From contig JAHHSV010000023.1 of NCBI GenBank assembly GCA_020025015.1, forward strand, positions 1-21,464: a DNA stretch of 21,464 nucleotides. The letters are read 5' to 3'. The stretch is from Anaeroplasmataceae bacterium. Its GTDB lineage: Bacteria; Bacillota_I; Bacilli_A; Acholeplasmatales; Anaeroplasmataceae. Shown here piece after piece: positions 6,068 to 15,745 of the stretch (positions are counted from its first letter, which is position 1; the number at the start of each line of letters is the position of its first letter). The notes under the pieces are model-generated. The model searched no databases. It saw nothing but the letters and a program-made list of their open reading frames with translations, and had not been told where the DNA came from. The position numbers and the translations under genes were made by a program.

Positions 6068-7363
6068 CTATAGTTCTTCTTCTGTAAAATTATCGTATAG
6101 CCCTTCAAAATCATCCTTAAACCTAATAAAGCGTTCAAAAAGCTGGGCATCAAAATAAATACGATATGTATCCTCTAAATATTTTATAGCAGTATTATGA
6201 TTAAGAGCTCTTTTATAGCTTCTAATACTCCTTAAGGTAATATACATATCACAAATCATTATTATTTGGCTACGCTCATCATTTTCGATATTGCGCATAC
6301 GCTCAATGAATAAATCATCATTAGAACCTTCCATATGAGCCCTAATGATATCCTCTGTTTTTCTTTCTAGCTGTAGCCTTGAAATTACCTGACTACCAAT
6401 TTCTGTTTCTTCCTTTAGCTTATTAAACTTTGCTTCACTATCTGTTATTGAATCTAAATTGAAGTCAAAGTGACTAGAAATATGAATGCCAGCATAGCTT
6501 TCTACGCTATTACAAAAATCAACATCCTTACCTAATAGGGAAGCAAGCTTTTTACTCATCGTAGCTAATAGCTTAACCTGATCAATTTCTTCCTTACTTC
6601 TAGTTTTTTGGGTTAAGGTTACATCAAAAATTTTTGTTACAACCTTAGTATAATCATTTTCAACCTCACGACGCTTAATAAGCTCCTTTTTTCTTTCCTC
6701 CTGCATATAATTACTCATCGAAACACTTATGAATAATACTAGCATAAAGATCAAAAGAATTAAGGTTCTTAATAATATATCCTTAAACTCATTAGAGAAA
6801 AAGAAGGTTTTAATAAAGCCCTGAAAATCAGTTGCCTTATCACTAAAAACAATATTATAGGTTAGCGTAAAGTGAATAATTGTAATAATTAATATTAACC
6901 AACCATAAACCTGCTTTAGCATCTTCTTATCCTGATAAAAGGAACAAATTACTAAAGAATAATAAAGTAAAATATAACCAACCTCACCTAAATAGCTCGA
7001 GGATCCCGTTTTAAGCTTTGTATAAATCAAAATCGAAGATAAAAACATGTAAAAGCAACAACAATACATCGCAATTTGCTGTTTTAAATAGCTATCCTTA
7101 TCCTTATTTATTAGCTTATTAATCGTATTATTAATAATAAACGTTAAAGGGAAAAATAAAATTGTTAATAGCCAATTCGAAGGCTCACCAAATGATACAA
7201 TTGTAAAAATTAGGGTATAAACTAGGTTTGATACAAATATAATGTTTTTAATAACAACATTTTTTCTAAACAAAACCTGAGTATCATTAGTAATATCGAT
7301 ATTACTCTCAAAGCCAAACATATTATTGTAAAGGTTAGATTCCTTTATTTTATGAAAGTTCAC
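6068..7363 (-). CDS. Six-TM membrane protein with degenerate HD-GYP-like C-terminal domain
   Basis: A 431-residue protein. The first half has about six hydrophobic segments (roughly residues 38-55, 63-82, 98-116, 126-145, 152-172, 196-218). A charged helical linker follows (ERKKELIKRREVENDY), then a soluble domain. The end of that domain (QIIMICDMYITLRSIRSYKRALNHNTAIKYL, then FDAQLFERFI) follows the pattern of the HD-GYP C terminus, where ADxYDALxxxRPYRxA and FDPxLVxxF are usual. The catalytic HD pair and the GYP motif are not apparent, so it may be a non-catalytic sensor or adaptor; this is inference. The start is a GTG with GGTGGTGAT about five bases upstream. It ends with TAG. A candidate extended -10 lies just before it. 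Confidence 0.6.
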   Translation of the reverse strand: MNFHKIKESNLYNNMFGFESNIDITNDTQVLFRKNVVIKNIIFVSNLVYTLIFTIVSFGEPSNWLLTILFFPLTFIINNTINKLINKDKDSYLKQQIAMYCCCFYMFLSSILIYTKLKTGSSSYLGEVGYILLYYSLVICSFYQDKKMLKQVYGWLILIITIIHFTLTYNIVFSDKATDFQGFIKTFFFSNEFKDILLRTLILLIFMLVLFISVSMSNYMQEERKKELIKRREVENDYTKVVTKIFDVTLTQKTRSKEEIDQVKLLATMSKKLASLLGKDVDFCNSVESYAGIHISSHFDFNLDSITDSEAKFNKLKEETEIGSQVISRLQLERKTEDIIRAHMEGSNDDLFIERMRNIENDERSQIIMICDMYITLRSIRSYKRALNHNTAIKYLEDTYRIYFDAQLFERFIRFKDDFEGLYDNFTEEEL

Positions 7364-7383
7364 GATATCACCACCATCTTTAA

Positions 7384-7392
7384 ATTATAGCA
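7384..7392 (-). promoter_or_regulatory. Candidate internal promoter (extended -10 only)
   Basis: TGCTATAAT on the - strand, just after the fmt stop codon, is identical to the extended -10 of the hpf promoter. No good -35 box lies 16-18 bases upstream, so this is tentative. Confidence 0.35.
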
Positions 7393-7397
7393 TACTT

Positions 7398-8312
7398 TTA
7401 AGAAATTCTCTCGTTTTCTACAAATATTCTTTGACCATTTAAGAAATTCTTAATTGGCATAACCTTTTTACCTGCTGGCTTGATCTCTAAAATAGAAATT
7501 GCCCCATCCTTAGTCTTAATTAAAAGCTCCTTATTTAAGGAAATAATTGTACCAGGTAATAAATCACTATCGTTTAAAACAGCCTTAGTTTTATAAACCT
7601 TAAAGTTTTCATTCTTATAGGTAAAATAAGCACCTGGCTCTAAGGCTAAGCCTCTTACCTGATTAAAAATAGCTTGGCTTTCTTTATTAAAATCAATTAG
7701 CTCCTCTTCCTTAGTTAAATTATAGGAGTAGGTTGCCTTACTTTCATCCTGAGCCTCTCCCTGATTCTTACCACTAATAATATCAGGTAGGCTTTCTAAT
7801 AATAAATCTCTACCAACTAAGGAAAGCTTAGTAAATAAGCTTGAGTTATTATCACTATCTAGGATTTCTACTTCCCTTTTAGCAAACATTCTACCAGCAT
7901 CCATAGCCTTAACCATTTCCATGATTGTAACACCAGTTACCTTATCACCATTCATAATTGCTCTTTGAATAGGAGCTCCACCGCGGTGATATGGTAAAAG
8001 TGAGCCATGAACATTTAAGCAATACTTAAAGGAATTAAGCAAAGCCTCTGGAATAAACTGGCCATAGGCTGCAGTAATCATAATATCAGCCTTTTTCTCA
8101 AGAATTTTTTCATAATCATTTCTAATTTTTATGGGTTGGAAAACCTCTAAGCCTAATTCTAATGCTCTTTCCTTAACTGATGAAGCCGTAAGCTTATTAT
8201 GCTTACCTGGCTTATCAGGCTGAGTAACTACTAAAGCAATCTCATATTTTTCATTTAAGGCTTCCATAATCGGTACAGCAAAGCTTGGAGTACCTAAAAA
8301 TATAATTTTCAT
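7398..8312 (-). CDS. fmt: Methionyl-tRNA formyltransferase
   Basis: A 304-residue enzyme that formylates initiator Met-tRNA using 10-formyltetrahydrofolate. The N terminus MKIIFLGTPSFAVPIMEAL is typical. The catalytic core is seen as NVHGSLLPYHRGGAPIQRAI (Asn and His) with the Asp in MVKAMDAGRM. The C-terminal tRNA-binding domain is also present (VRGLALEPGAYF to IKPAGKKVMPIKNFLNGQ). The ATG at 8312 lies nine bases after AGGAG. An in-frame ATG three codons upstream at 8321 abuts that site and is rejected. The start lies one base after the priA stop, so coupling is likely. The def gene that often stands between priA and fmt is absent. Confidence 0.97.
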   Translation of the reverse strand: MKIIFLGTPSFAVPIMEALNEKYEIALVVTQPDKPGKHNKLTASSVKERALELGLEVFQPIKIRNDYEKILEKKADIMITAAYGQFIPEALLNSFKYCLNVHGSLLPYHRGGAPIQRAIMNGDKVTGVTIMEMVKAMDAGRMFAKREVEILDSDNNSSLFTKLSLVGRDLLLESLPDIISGKNQGEAQDESKATYSYNLTKEEELIDFNKESQAIFNQVRGLALEPGAYFTYKNENFKVYKTKAVLNDSDLLPGTIISLNKELLIKTKDGAISILEIKPAGKKVMPIKNFLNGQRIFVENERIS

Positions 8313-8313
8313 T

Positions 8314-10629
8314 CTACTCATCTCCTATTCTTAGCATAACATCTGGATTATCATATTCCTGATAATAATCATTAATCTTTTCAATTTCACTATCTATATT
8401 ATACTTGATATAAACATCATAGGTATAAACATTTTTTATTTTAAAATACACAGCCTCTGTTGGGCCTAAAATAGTTAAGCTATCATTATTAATAAATTTA
8501 ATAAAATGCTTAGCCTCACCTAAGGCCTTAAGCTTAGCCTCACTTTTAAAACTTAGCTTTTTTATTTTACTAAACGGTGGATTAAAGCTTCGTTTTCTTC
8601 TTAAAAGCTCACCCTCGGCAAAGCCCTTATACTCGTGAATTGAAGCCATTTTTATAACCTCATTATCAGGATCATAGGTTTGCATTATAATCCTGCCATC
8701 CTTATGCCTTCCGCTTCTACCTGATACCTGCTCAAGCAAGCTAAAGGCTACCTCCTTAGCATCATAGGATGGATAAAATAAAGCCATATCCGCATTTAAA
8801 ATTCCCACTAGGGTTACTAAAGGAAAATCAAAGCCCTTGGCAACCATTTGAGTACCAATTAGGATATCTGCCTTATGCTTATTAAAATCCTCATAAATAT
8901 CAACATAGGAATCCTTAGTGCTAGTTGTATCCTTATCCATTCTTATTATTCTAGCTTCCTTAAATAAATTACTTAGCTCATCTTCAATTTTTTCGGTACC
9001 AGTACCAACAAATCTTATTTTACTACTACCGCACTTTGGACAAACACTTGGGCTATATTCCTCATGACCACAATAATGACACTTTAAGCTATCATTAAAC
9101 TTATGGTAGGTTAAAGGCATATCACAATTAGGACATTTAATAATTTCTCCACAGCTTCGACACATTACTGAGGTCGAAAAGCCACGACGATTTAAAAATA
9201 AAATAACCTGCTCATGCTTTAATAGACAGTCCTTAATAGCCTTTCTTAATTCCTCGCTAATTACACTTCTATTACCTCTTCTTAGCTCTAAGCGCATATC
9301 AACAACAGTAGCATCAGCTAAAGGCTTAGCGTTAGCGCGATTAGGTAGCTCTAAATAAATATATTTATGATTTTTTGCTAAATAGTAATCATCAAGGCTT
9401 GGGGTAGCACTACCAAGAATCAAAGGAATATTATTATAATTAGAACGCCATAAGGCAATATCCTTAGCATTATAGCTTGGCATTTGGTCCTGCTTATAGC
9501 TTGTTTCATGCTCCTCATCAATTATGATTATTCCAAGCCTACCTAATGGTGCGAAAATTGCACTACGCGCACCAACTACACATTTAGCCTTACCCTCTCT
9601 AATTCTACGCCATTCATCATAACGCTCACGAAGGGTTAAACGCGAATGTAAAACAGCAACTAAATCATTAAATCTAGCCTTAAATCTCGCTGTAAGCTGC
9701 GGCGTTAGACTAATTTCAGGAACCAATAAAATGGCGGTTTTATTATTTTCTAAAACCTTGCTAATAGCTTCCATATATACCTCAGTTTTACCACTTCCCG
9801 TAACCCCGTGAAGTAAATAGGTATTGCTATCATTATAATTAATTTGGGCTAAGGCATTTTTCTGCCATTCATTTAGCTCTACGATTTTATTAGGTAGAGT
9901 TAATATTTTAGGCTTACTAAAAACATCCTCATGGATTTCTAGAATTGCCTTTAGCTCAACTAAGCGTTTAATTTGCTGGCTAGTATAGCCTAAATCATTA
10001 ATAATAATTGATCTTAAAACTGGCTTATTTGCTTCCTTTAGATAAGCTATTAGCTCATTCATTCGCTTACCTCTTACTGTAACATCCTCTAAGAAACGAT
10101 AGGAAATTTCTTCCTTTTTCTCAAGATTTGTCTTAATTAAGGTATTCATAGTAATCGCATCCTTAGCGATTAAGCTATTAATTTCCTTTAGATAAGGATT
10201 ATAGCTTTTATCAATTACTATTTTTCTTTTACCCTTAATAAAGGCTTTAAAATCAGTGCTTAATTCATTACTATCATTAATGATTAATTCCTTTTTATAT
10301 TCCATCCTTAAAGCACTAGGAATCATTTGATTTAAGCATAGAGCCATTTTTGAATAATATCTTTTGTGCATATGCTTAGCTAATTCAATTAGCTCCTCAC
10401 TTAATAATGGATATAAATCTACTAAATCATCAATTTCCTTAAGCTTAGCTAAAGGATAATCACTATCCTGCTTAAGGCTCATAACAAAGCCTGTTATCTT
10501 TTGTGGACCAAAGGAAACCTTGACCCTTGAGCCAACCTTAACTAAGTCCTCAAGATAGGAAGGAATTAGATAATCAAAGGTCTTATCAACATTTTTATTA
10601 ACTATATCAACAATAACCTCAGCTACCAT
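8314..10629 (-). CDS. priA: Primosomal replication restart helicase PriA
   Basis: A 771-residue superfamily 2 DNA helicase that reloads the replisome at stalled forks. The N-terminal DNA-binding domain starts with VIVDIVNKNVDKTFDYLIP. The helicase has Walker A GVTGSGKT near residue 277, the Walker B box DEEH near residue 370 and motif III LGSATPSL. Paired-cysteine zinc-binding loops lie at about residues 490-540 (CRSCG, CPNCD, CHYCG, CPKCG). Further helicase motifs are IGTQMVAKGFDFPLVTLVGI and QVSGRSGR. The length is close to that of other Bacillota PriA. The ATG has GGAGG six bases upstream and the gene ends with TAG. Confidence 0.97.
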   Translation of the reverse strand: MVAEVIVDIVNKNVDKTFDYLIPSYLEDLVKVGSRVKVSFGPQKITGFVMSLKQDSDYPLAKLKEIDDLVDLYPLLSEELIELAKHMHKRYYSKMALCLNQMIPSALRMEYKKELIINDSNELSTDFKAFIKGKRKIVIDKSYNPYLKEINSLIAKDAITMNTLIKTNLEKKEEISYRFLEDVTVRGKRMNELIAYLKEANKPVLRSIIINDLGYTSQQIKRLVELKAILEIHEDVFSKPKILTLPNKIVELNEWQKNALAQINYNDSNTYLLHGVTGSGKTEVYMEAISKVLENNKTAILLVPEISLTPQLTARFKARFNDLVAVLHSRLTLRERYDEWRRIREGKAKCVVGARSAIFAPLGRLGIIIIDEEHETSYKQDQMPSYNAKDIALWRSNYNNIPLILGSATPSLDDYYLAKNHKYIYLELPNRANAKPLADATVVDMRLELRRGNRSVISEELRKAIKDCLLKHEQVILFLNRRGFSTSVMCRSCGEIIKCPNCDMPLTYHKFNDSLKCHYCGHEEYSPSVCPKCGSSKIRFVGTGTEKIEDELSNLFKEARIIRMDKDTTSTKDSYVDIYEDFNKHKADILIGTQMVAKGFDFPLVTLVGILNADMALFYPSYDAKEVAFSLLEQVSGRSGRHKDGRIIMQTYDPDNEVIKMASIHEYKGFAEGELLRRKRSFNPPFSKIKKLSFKSEAKLKALGEAKHFIKFINNDSLTILGPTEAVYFKIKNVYTYDVYIKYNIDSEIEKINDYYQEYDNPDVMLRIGDE

Positions 10630-10641
10630 CTTACCCCTCCT

Positions 10642-11286
10642 TTAGGCTAGAATTTCATTAATCTCTTCAACCTCTTTTAGTAAATCATTATTCTTCTTAC
10701 TTTTCTCATAGGCTAAAAGTAGCTTATGCTTATATTTAGAATAATGCTCAATAAAGGCTTCACTTTTTTCTTGCATTAATAAAGGCCCATATTTTAATTC
10801 TAAGCTATTAAGCTTCATAGCTCCAGGAACTGCCTTTATAATTTCATAATACTTCCTGTTTTCCGTTAGAGCCTCCTCATAAATAATTTTAAAGCCATTA
10901 TTCATTAGCCATTCTCTAACTAAATAATTTTCTGATTGTGGTTCTAATATTAGAGCCTTACCTCTAAATTTTTCTTTACTCTTTTCTAAAATATTAGCAA
11001 TTAGCCTTCCACCCATACCACTAATTATCGCACAATCAAAAGTGCCATCAAAACCAACTAAGCCATCACCTAAGAAAAAAGAAACCTTTTTATTAAGCTC
11101 TTCTTTTTTTAAAGTTTCTTTTGCTTTTTCTAAAGGTTTCTCATTAATATCGATGGCGTAGGCATACTTAATGCCAAACTTTTCTAGGGCCATTTTGACT
11201 GTATAGCCATGGTCACAGCCAATATCTGCTATCGAGTCATAGCCACTAGCTAAGCTTGCCAAGGTATAAATACGCTTTTTTAGCAT
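10642..11286 (-). CDS. trmK: tRNA (adenine22-N1)-methyltransferase
   Basis: A 214-residue class I SAM-dependent methyltransferase of the TrmK/YqfN family, which methylates N1 of adenine 22 in tRNA. The SAM-binding motif I is DIGCDHGY (residues 21-28), followed by AIDINEKPLEKA and the family-specific ISGMGGRLI near residue 90. The C-terminal helical region is rich in Lys and Glu. Its ATG overlaps the rpoD stop codon by one base (TAATG), which suggests translational coupling. The order rpoD-trmK is conserved in Bacillota and supports the assignment. Confidence 0.93.
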   Translation of the reverse strand: MLKKRIYTLASLASGYDSIADIGCDHGYTVKMALEKFGIKYAYAIDINEKPLEKAKETLKKEELNKKVSFFLGDGLVGFDGTFDCAIISGMGGRLIANILEKSKEKFRGKALILEPQSENYLVREWLMNNGFKIIYEEALTENRKYYEIIKAVPGAMKLNSLELKYGPLLMQEKSEAFIEHYSKYKHKLLLAYEKSKKNNDLLKEVEEINEILA

Positions 11287-12455
11287 TAGTCATGAACCAT
11301 AAAGTCTTTTAATTTACGGCTTCTTGATGGGTGTTGTAGCTTTCTTAAAGCCTTAGCCTCAATTTGTCTAATTCTTTCTCTTGTTACATCAAACTCCTTA
11401 CCAACCTCTTCAAGGGTATGAGTACGGCCATCTACTAAGCCATGACGTAATCTTAAAACTCTTTCCTCACGATCAGTTAGGGTTGTTAAGGCTTTATCAA
11501 TTTCATCCTTTAGATGCATCTTTGCTGAATAATCATATGGATCTAAAGCTGTTGGATCACTAATGAAATCTCCTAGTGATGAATCCTCTTCCTCACCTAC
11601 TGGTGACTCTAAAGAAATTGGATCTTGAGCAATCTTTTGGATTTGTTGAACCTTTTCAACATCAATACCCATTTCCTTAGCAATTTCCTCAGGAGATGGC
11701 TCACGTGATAGTTTTTGGACTAATTGACGTTGAACACGAACTAGCTTATTGATAGTTTCAACCATATGAACAGGAATTCTAATCGTACGAGCTTGATCGG
11801 CTACTGCACGAGTAATAGCCTGACGAATCCACCAGGTTGCATAGGTAGAAAATTTAAAGCCCTTGTTATAATCAAATTTATCAACGGCCTTAATTAAACC
11901 CATATTACCCTCTTGAATTAAATCCAAGAATTGTAAGCCACGACCAATATATTTCTTAGCGATACTAACAACTAAACGAAGGTTAGCATTTACTAGCTGC
12001 TCTTTCGCAAATTTAGCACATTCAATCTCATTCTTTAAGGCCTCAATATCCTCGCCTTCAATATTACCTGAATCTAGCTTAGCTTGAGCTTGGTTACCAG
12101 CATCAACCTTTTTAGCTAGCATTGTTTCAGTTTCAGCATCTATTAAGCTAATTTGACCAATATCCTTTAAGTACATTCTTACAGGATCATCAACCTTAAT
12201 TGTTGAAGGTAAATCATCGAATTTTTCAATATCAACTGGCTCATCCTCAATAATTAAACCGCCTGTTGCATCTAAGGAAGTATCAATTGTGCCATCCTGA
12301 GCAATTTCAATACCACGTTGATTCAATTCCTTTTCAATGATATCGTATTCCTCTGAATCCTGAGGGAAATATTTGCAAATATCACTTTCAGTTACACAGC
12401 TTTCACTTTTCTTTGAAAGCTCAACTAATTCATTTATGACTTGTTCTAATTCCAT
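11286..12455 (-). CDS. rpoD: Primary RNA polymerase sigma factor (RpoD/SigA)
   Basis: A 389-residue group 1 sigma factor that directs RNA polymerase to housekeeping promoters. A short acidic region 1.1 covers about the first 85 residues. Region 1.2 is DPVRMYLKDIGQISLI. Region 2 contains the core-binding and -10 recognition helices (NLRLVVSIAKKY, FLDLIQEGNMGLIKAVDKFD, FSTYATWWIRQAITRA). Region 3 starts at PVHMVETINKL. Region 4 ends with the -35 recognition helix LEEVGKEFDVTRERIRQIEAKA. Length and order match SigA of small Bacilli. GGAGG stands six bases before the ATG. It lies 10 bases after dnaG, the classical macromolecular synthesis arrangement. The promoters predicted in this window match its expected specificity. 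Confidence 0.98.
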   Translation of the reverse strand: MELEQVINELVELSKKSESCVTESDICKYFPQDSEEYDIIEKELNQRGIEIAQDGTIDTSLDATGGLIIEDEPVDIEKFDDLPSTIKVDDPVRMYLKDIGQISLIDAETETMLAKKVDAGNQAQAKLDSGNIEGEDIEALKNEIECAKFAKEQLVNANLRLVVSIAKKYIGRGLQFLDLIQEGNMGLIKAVDKFDYNKGFKFSTYATWWIRQAITRAVADQARTIRIPVHMVETINKLVRVQRQLVQKLSREPSPEEIAKEMGIDVEKVQQIQKIAQDPISLESPVGEEEDSSLGDFISDPTALDPYDYSAKMHLKDEIDKALTTLTDREERVLRLRHGLVDGRTHTLEEVGKEFDVTRERIRQIEAKALRKLQHPSRSRKLKDFMVHD

Positions 12456-12465
12456 GAAGTTCCTC

Positions 12466-14283
12466 CTATTTTTTTAACCTTTCATAGTTTTCCTTAATTT
12501 TAAACTTTCTTATAATAAGCTCTCTCTTTAAATCATCTGGTGTTTCCTCTTTATTAATTGAATTTTGTAGATCTAGCATTTGTGTTTTTCTAGACTCTAA
12601 TACCAAACTTTTTAGACATTCCTTTAGATCCTCATTCGTATAGGGAATAACAAATTTCTCTAAAGCTAAAGCATTATTATAATAAGTATCAAACAATCCT
12701 CTTGTTCTTAATAGCTTAACAAATTCTTCTTCATCAAATTTATCATGAGTATTATAGTACTCATTTATTAAAAGAATCCAAATATCTCTGTTAACCTCCT
12801 TAAAAGCCGGAAGAGCTTGATTCTTCTCTAAATAAGAATCGATTTCTAACGCTTTTTCCTTACTAATTGTTGCATATTTGAAAATTCTTAGCTCAAATAG
12901 CTTATTTTTTAGTAAATCACTAGTATTTTTAGCAACCGGTTCAGCTGGAGGTCTATTATCATAGCCTGCAGCTTGATTGCTTGGATACATAGGATTTTTC
13001 TTGTTATAAAATTCATAATCTTGAAGTAAAGCATTGGTTGAAATATTTAAAAAGCCTGATAGTCTATTTAAATACTTCTCTGCTAAAACTGCACTACCCT
13101 TATTTTTTAGGGCATCAAAGATTATTTTCTTTGCCCCTTCTATTTCAGTATTATTATTAATATCTAAATTAGCTGTTGCACTTTGATAAATATATTCTAA
13201 GGCCTCAATTTGATTAGAATTAAAATAGGTTAAATATTTTTCTAAGCCAAACTTACTAACGAATTCATCGCTATCCTTAGCACCATTAATCCTTAGAATC
13301 TTAATGTTAAAGCCTTGTGATTCAAATAAATCAATCGCTTTATAGGTAGCAAGTATTCCCGCCTTATCACTGTCATAGCATAATACAACGTTAGTTGTAT
13401 ATTTTTTAATAATCTTGATTTGATTTTGGGTTAGGGCTGTTCCCATTGAACAAACAGCCTCATTAATTCCTGCCCTTACGGTTGCAATAACATCCATAAA
13501 GCCTTCATGTAGGACAATACGATTATTTTGCGTAATTCCTTCAATCGCATTTTCTAGATTATATAAAATGCTATTTTTCTTAAAGGCTGGAGTTTCTGCC
13601 GTATTTAAATATTTAGGTAAATTCTTTTCCCCCTGATAAATACGACCACTAAAGCCCAAAACCTTACCAGATTCATTAGTTATTGGAAAGATTATTCTAT
13701 CAGTAAAAACATCATAATACCTATCATTATTATTTCTTACTAGACCACAATCAACCATATCTAATTCTAAATATTTAGATTCATGTAAGAATCTATATAG
13801 TAAATCTGGTTCCTTAGGAGCAAGACCTATTTTAAATTTTTTGATAATTTCATTAGTTAAGCCACGGTCATTTAAATACTTTAAAGCCTGCTCACCTGAA
13901 ACTGTATGCCATAAATTTCTTTCATAAAAATCTAAGGCAAGCTTATTTATTTCATAGTACTTTTGATTAATTTGCTCTTGCTTAGATGGTGGAGCTAGAT
14001 TGATATCCATATTGTTTATCTTAGCTAGCTCTCTTACAGCATCAATGTAGCTTAAATGCTTGATATCCATTAAAAACTGAATTGGACTTCCACCCTTGCC
14101 GCAGCCAAAGCACTTAGCTAAATGCTTTTCCTGAGAAACCGAAAATGATGGTGTATCCTCATGATGAAATGGACATAGGCCCTTATAGCCGCTACCACTT
14201 TTAATAAGCTTTACATAGGGGCTAACTAAAGCTGCCATATCTGTGGCTTCTATTAACTTTTTTATGTCATCCTTAGAAACCAT
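12466..14283 (-). CDS. dnaG: DNA primase
   Basis: A 605-residue primase that makes the RNA primers for DNA replication and works with the replicative helicase. The N-terminal CHC2 zinc domain has ligands Cys37, His40, Cys58 and Cys61 (CPFHHEDTPSF to KCFGCGKGG). The catalytic core carries GRIYQGEKNLPKYLNT and the TOPRIM motifs LHEGFMDVIA and VVLCYDSDKAG. The C-terminal part (from about residue 450) is diverged and should be the helicase-interaction region. The gene lies 18 bases after glyQS and 10 bases before rpoD, with AAGGAG seven bases before the ATG. It ends with TAG. Confidence 0.97.
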   Translation of the reverse strand: MVSKDDIKKLIEATDMAALVSPYVKLIKSGSGYKGLCPFHHEDTPSFSVSQEKHLAKCFGCGKGGSPIQFLMDIKHLSYIDAVRELAKINNMDINLAPPSKQEQINQKYYEINKLALDFYERNLWHTVSGEQALKYLNDRGLTNEIIKKFKIGLAPKEPDLLYRFLHESKYLELDMVDCGLVRNNNDRYYDVFTDRIIFPITNESGKVLGFSGRIYQGEKNLPKYLNTAETPAFKKNSILYNLENAIEGITQNNRIVLHEGFMDVIATVRAGINEAVCSMGTALTQNQIKIIKKYTTNVVLCYDSDKAGILATYKAIDLFESQGFNIKILRINGAKDSDEFVSKFGLEKYLTYFNSNQIEALEYIYQSATANLDINNNTEIEGAKKIIFDALKNKGSAVLAEKYLNRLSGFLNISTNALLQDYEFYNKKNPMYPSNQAAGYDNRPPAEPVAKNTSDLLKNKLFELRIFKYATISKEKALEIDSYLEKNQALPAFKEVNRDIWILLINEYYNTHDKFDEEEFVKLLRTRGLFDTYYNNALALEKFVIPYTNEDLKECLKSLVLESRKTQMLDLQNSINKEETPDDLKRELIIRKFKIKENYERLKK

Positions 14284-14301
14284 ACGAGCACTCCTTAATC
14301 A

Positions 14302-15678
14302 TTAAAACTTAATTCTTGATTCAATGTATTCCTTTAAATCTTCAATCTTAACTGTAGTTTGAGCCATTGTATCACGGTCACGAACAGTTACTGTACCCTC
14401 GTTAATAGTTGCATCATCAACGCAAATAGCAAATGGAGTACCAATTGCGTCACATCTTCTATAACGCTTACCAATGTTACCAGCCTCATCATAGGTAACC
14501 ATAAAGTCTTCGCTTAATAAATCATAGATTTCTTGAGCCTTCTCTGCATGGTTTTTCTTGATTAATGGTAAAACTGCTGCCTTATATGGTGCTAAAGCAG
14601 GATTAAATTTCATAACAACTCTTTCACCATTTTCAAGCTTTTCAACATTATAGGCTGAGAATAAAACAGTTAACATCATACGCTCAACACCAACACTTGG
14701 CTCAACAACGTATGGAACATATTTTTGATTTGTATCTGGATCTAAATACTCAAGGTTAGCCTTTGAATGCTTCATATGAGCATTTAAATCATAATCTGTA
14801 CGGCTAGCAATACCCCATAATTCGCCAAAGCCCCAAGGGAATAGGAATTCAATATCAGTTGTTGCATTACTATAGAAGCTTAGCTCTTCCTTTTCATGAT
14901 CACGATAACGTAGGTTCTCACGATCAACACCAAGCTTAACTAAGAAATCCATACAGAATTTACGCCAGTAGCTAAACCAATCAAGCTCAGTACCTGGCTT
15001 ACAGAAAAATTCTAATTCCATTTGCTCGAATTCACGAGTACGGAAAATGAAGTTTCCTGGTGTAATTTCATTTCTAAAGCTCTTACCAATTTGACCAATA
15101 CCAAAAGGTAATTTCTTACGGCATGATCTTTGAACATTCTTAAAGTTAACAAAGATACCTTGAGCAGTCTCAGGTCTCAAATAAACCTCATTCTTTGACT
15201 CCTCAATAACACCCTGATGAGTCTTGAACATTAAATTAAATTTACGAACATCAGTAAATTCCTTACTGCCACATTTAGGGCAAGCAATGTGATGCTCCTT
15301 GATGTATGAAATTAATTCAGCATCAGACATACCATCACCAGTAACCTCGCCATGAGTAAAGTCCTCAACTAATTTATCAGCTCTATAACGAGAATGGCAC
15401 TCCTTGCAATCGATTAATGGGTCTGAGAAGTTTGATAGGTGACCACTTGCAACCCATACCTCTTTATTCATTAAAATCGCACTATCTAAACCAACGTTGT
15501 AACGATTATGGCGAACAAATTCCTTCCACCATGCTTCCTTTACGTTTTTCTTAAGCTCAACACCTAGTGGACCGTAATCCCAAGCGTTAGCTAAACCACC
15601 ATAAATTTCACTACCTTGAAATACGAAGCCTTGTTCCTTTAGATAGGCAACTAATTCTTCTAAACTTATTTTTGTCAT
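14302..15678 (-). CDS. glyQS: Glycyl-tRNA synthetase, single-chain (dimeric) type
   Basis: A 458-residue class II aminoacyl-tRNA synthetase of the alpha2 type, not the two-subunit GlyQ+GlyS type common elsewhere in bacteria. The N terminus has the family start EELVAYLKEQGFVFQGSEIYGG and AWDYGPLGVELKKNVKEAWW. Cysteine pairs (CKECH and CPKCG at about residues 86 and 134) suggest zinc binding. Class II motif 2 is seen as FRNEITPGNFIFRTREFEQMELEFF and motif 3 as PSVGVERMML. The anticodon-binding domain is at the C terminus. It is the first gene of the long cluster and has its own promoter upstream. No T-box leader is evident in the roughly 100-base space between promoter and start. Confidence 0.97.
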   Translation of the reverse strand: MTKISLEELVAYLKEQGFVFQGSEIYGGLANAWDYGPLGVELKKNVKEAWWKEFVRHNRYNVGLDSAILMNKEVWVASGHLSNFSDPLIDCKECHSRYRADKLVEDFTHGEVTGDGMSDAELISYIKEHHIACPKCGSKEFTDVRKFNLMFKTHQGVIEESKNEVYLRPETAQGIFVNFKNVQRSCRKKLPFGIGQIGKSFRNEITPGNFIFRTREFEQMELEFFCKPGTELDWFSYWRKFCMDFLVKLGVDRENLRYRDHEKEELSFYSNATTDIEFLFPWGFGELWGIASRTDYDLNAHMKHSKANLEYLDPDTNQKYVPYVVEPSVGVERMMLTVLFSAYNVEKLENGERVVMKFNPALAPYKAAVLPLIKKNHAEKAQEIYDLLSEDFMVTYDEAGNIGKRYRRCDAIGTPFAICVDDATINEGTVTVRDRDTMAQTTVKIEDLKEYIESRIKF

Positions 15679-15713
15679 TTAAATCACTCTTTCTTATGCA
15701 CTATTACGCTTTT

Positions 15714-15745
15714 ATTATAATATAATAAAAAAAGCAAAAAGTCAA
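15714..15745 (-). promoter_or_regulatory. Promoter of the glyQS-dnaG-rpoD cluster
   Basis: On the - strand TTGACT (15740-15745) is followed after 17 bases by TATTAT, which overlaps TATAAT at a 20-base spacing. The T-rich spacer is typical of strong promoters in AT-rich Bacillota. It lies 36 bases or more before the glyQS start codon. Confidence 0.75.

Noticed and set aside
11381..11563. Open frame of 60 codons on the + strand
   Set aside because: It is antisense to rpoD and is explained by the codon use of that gene.
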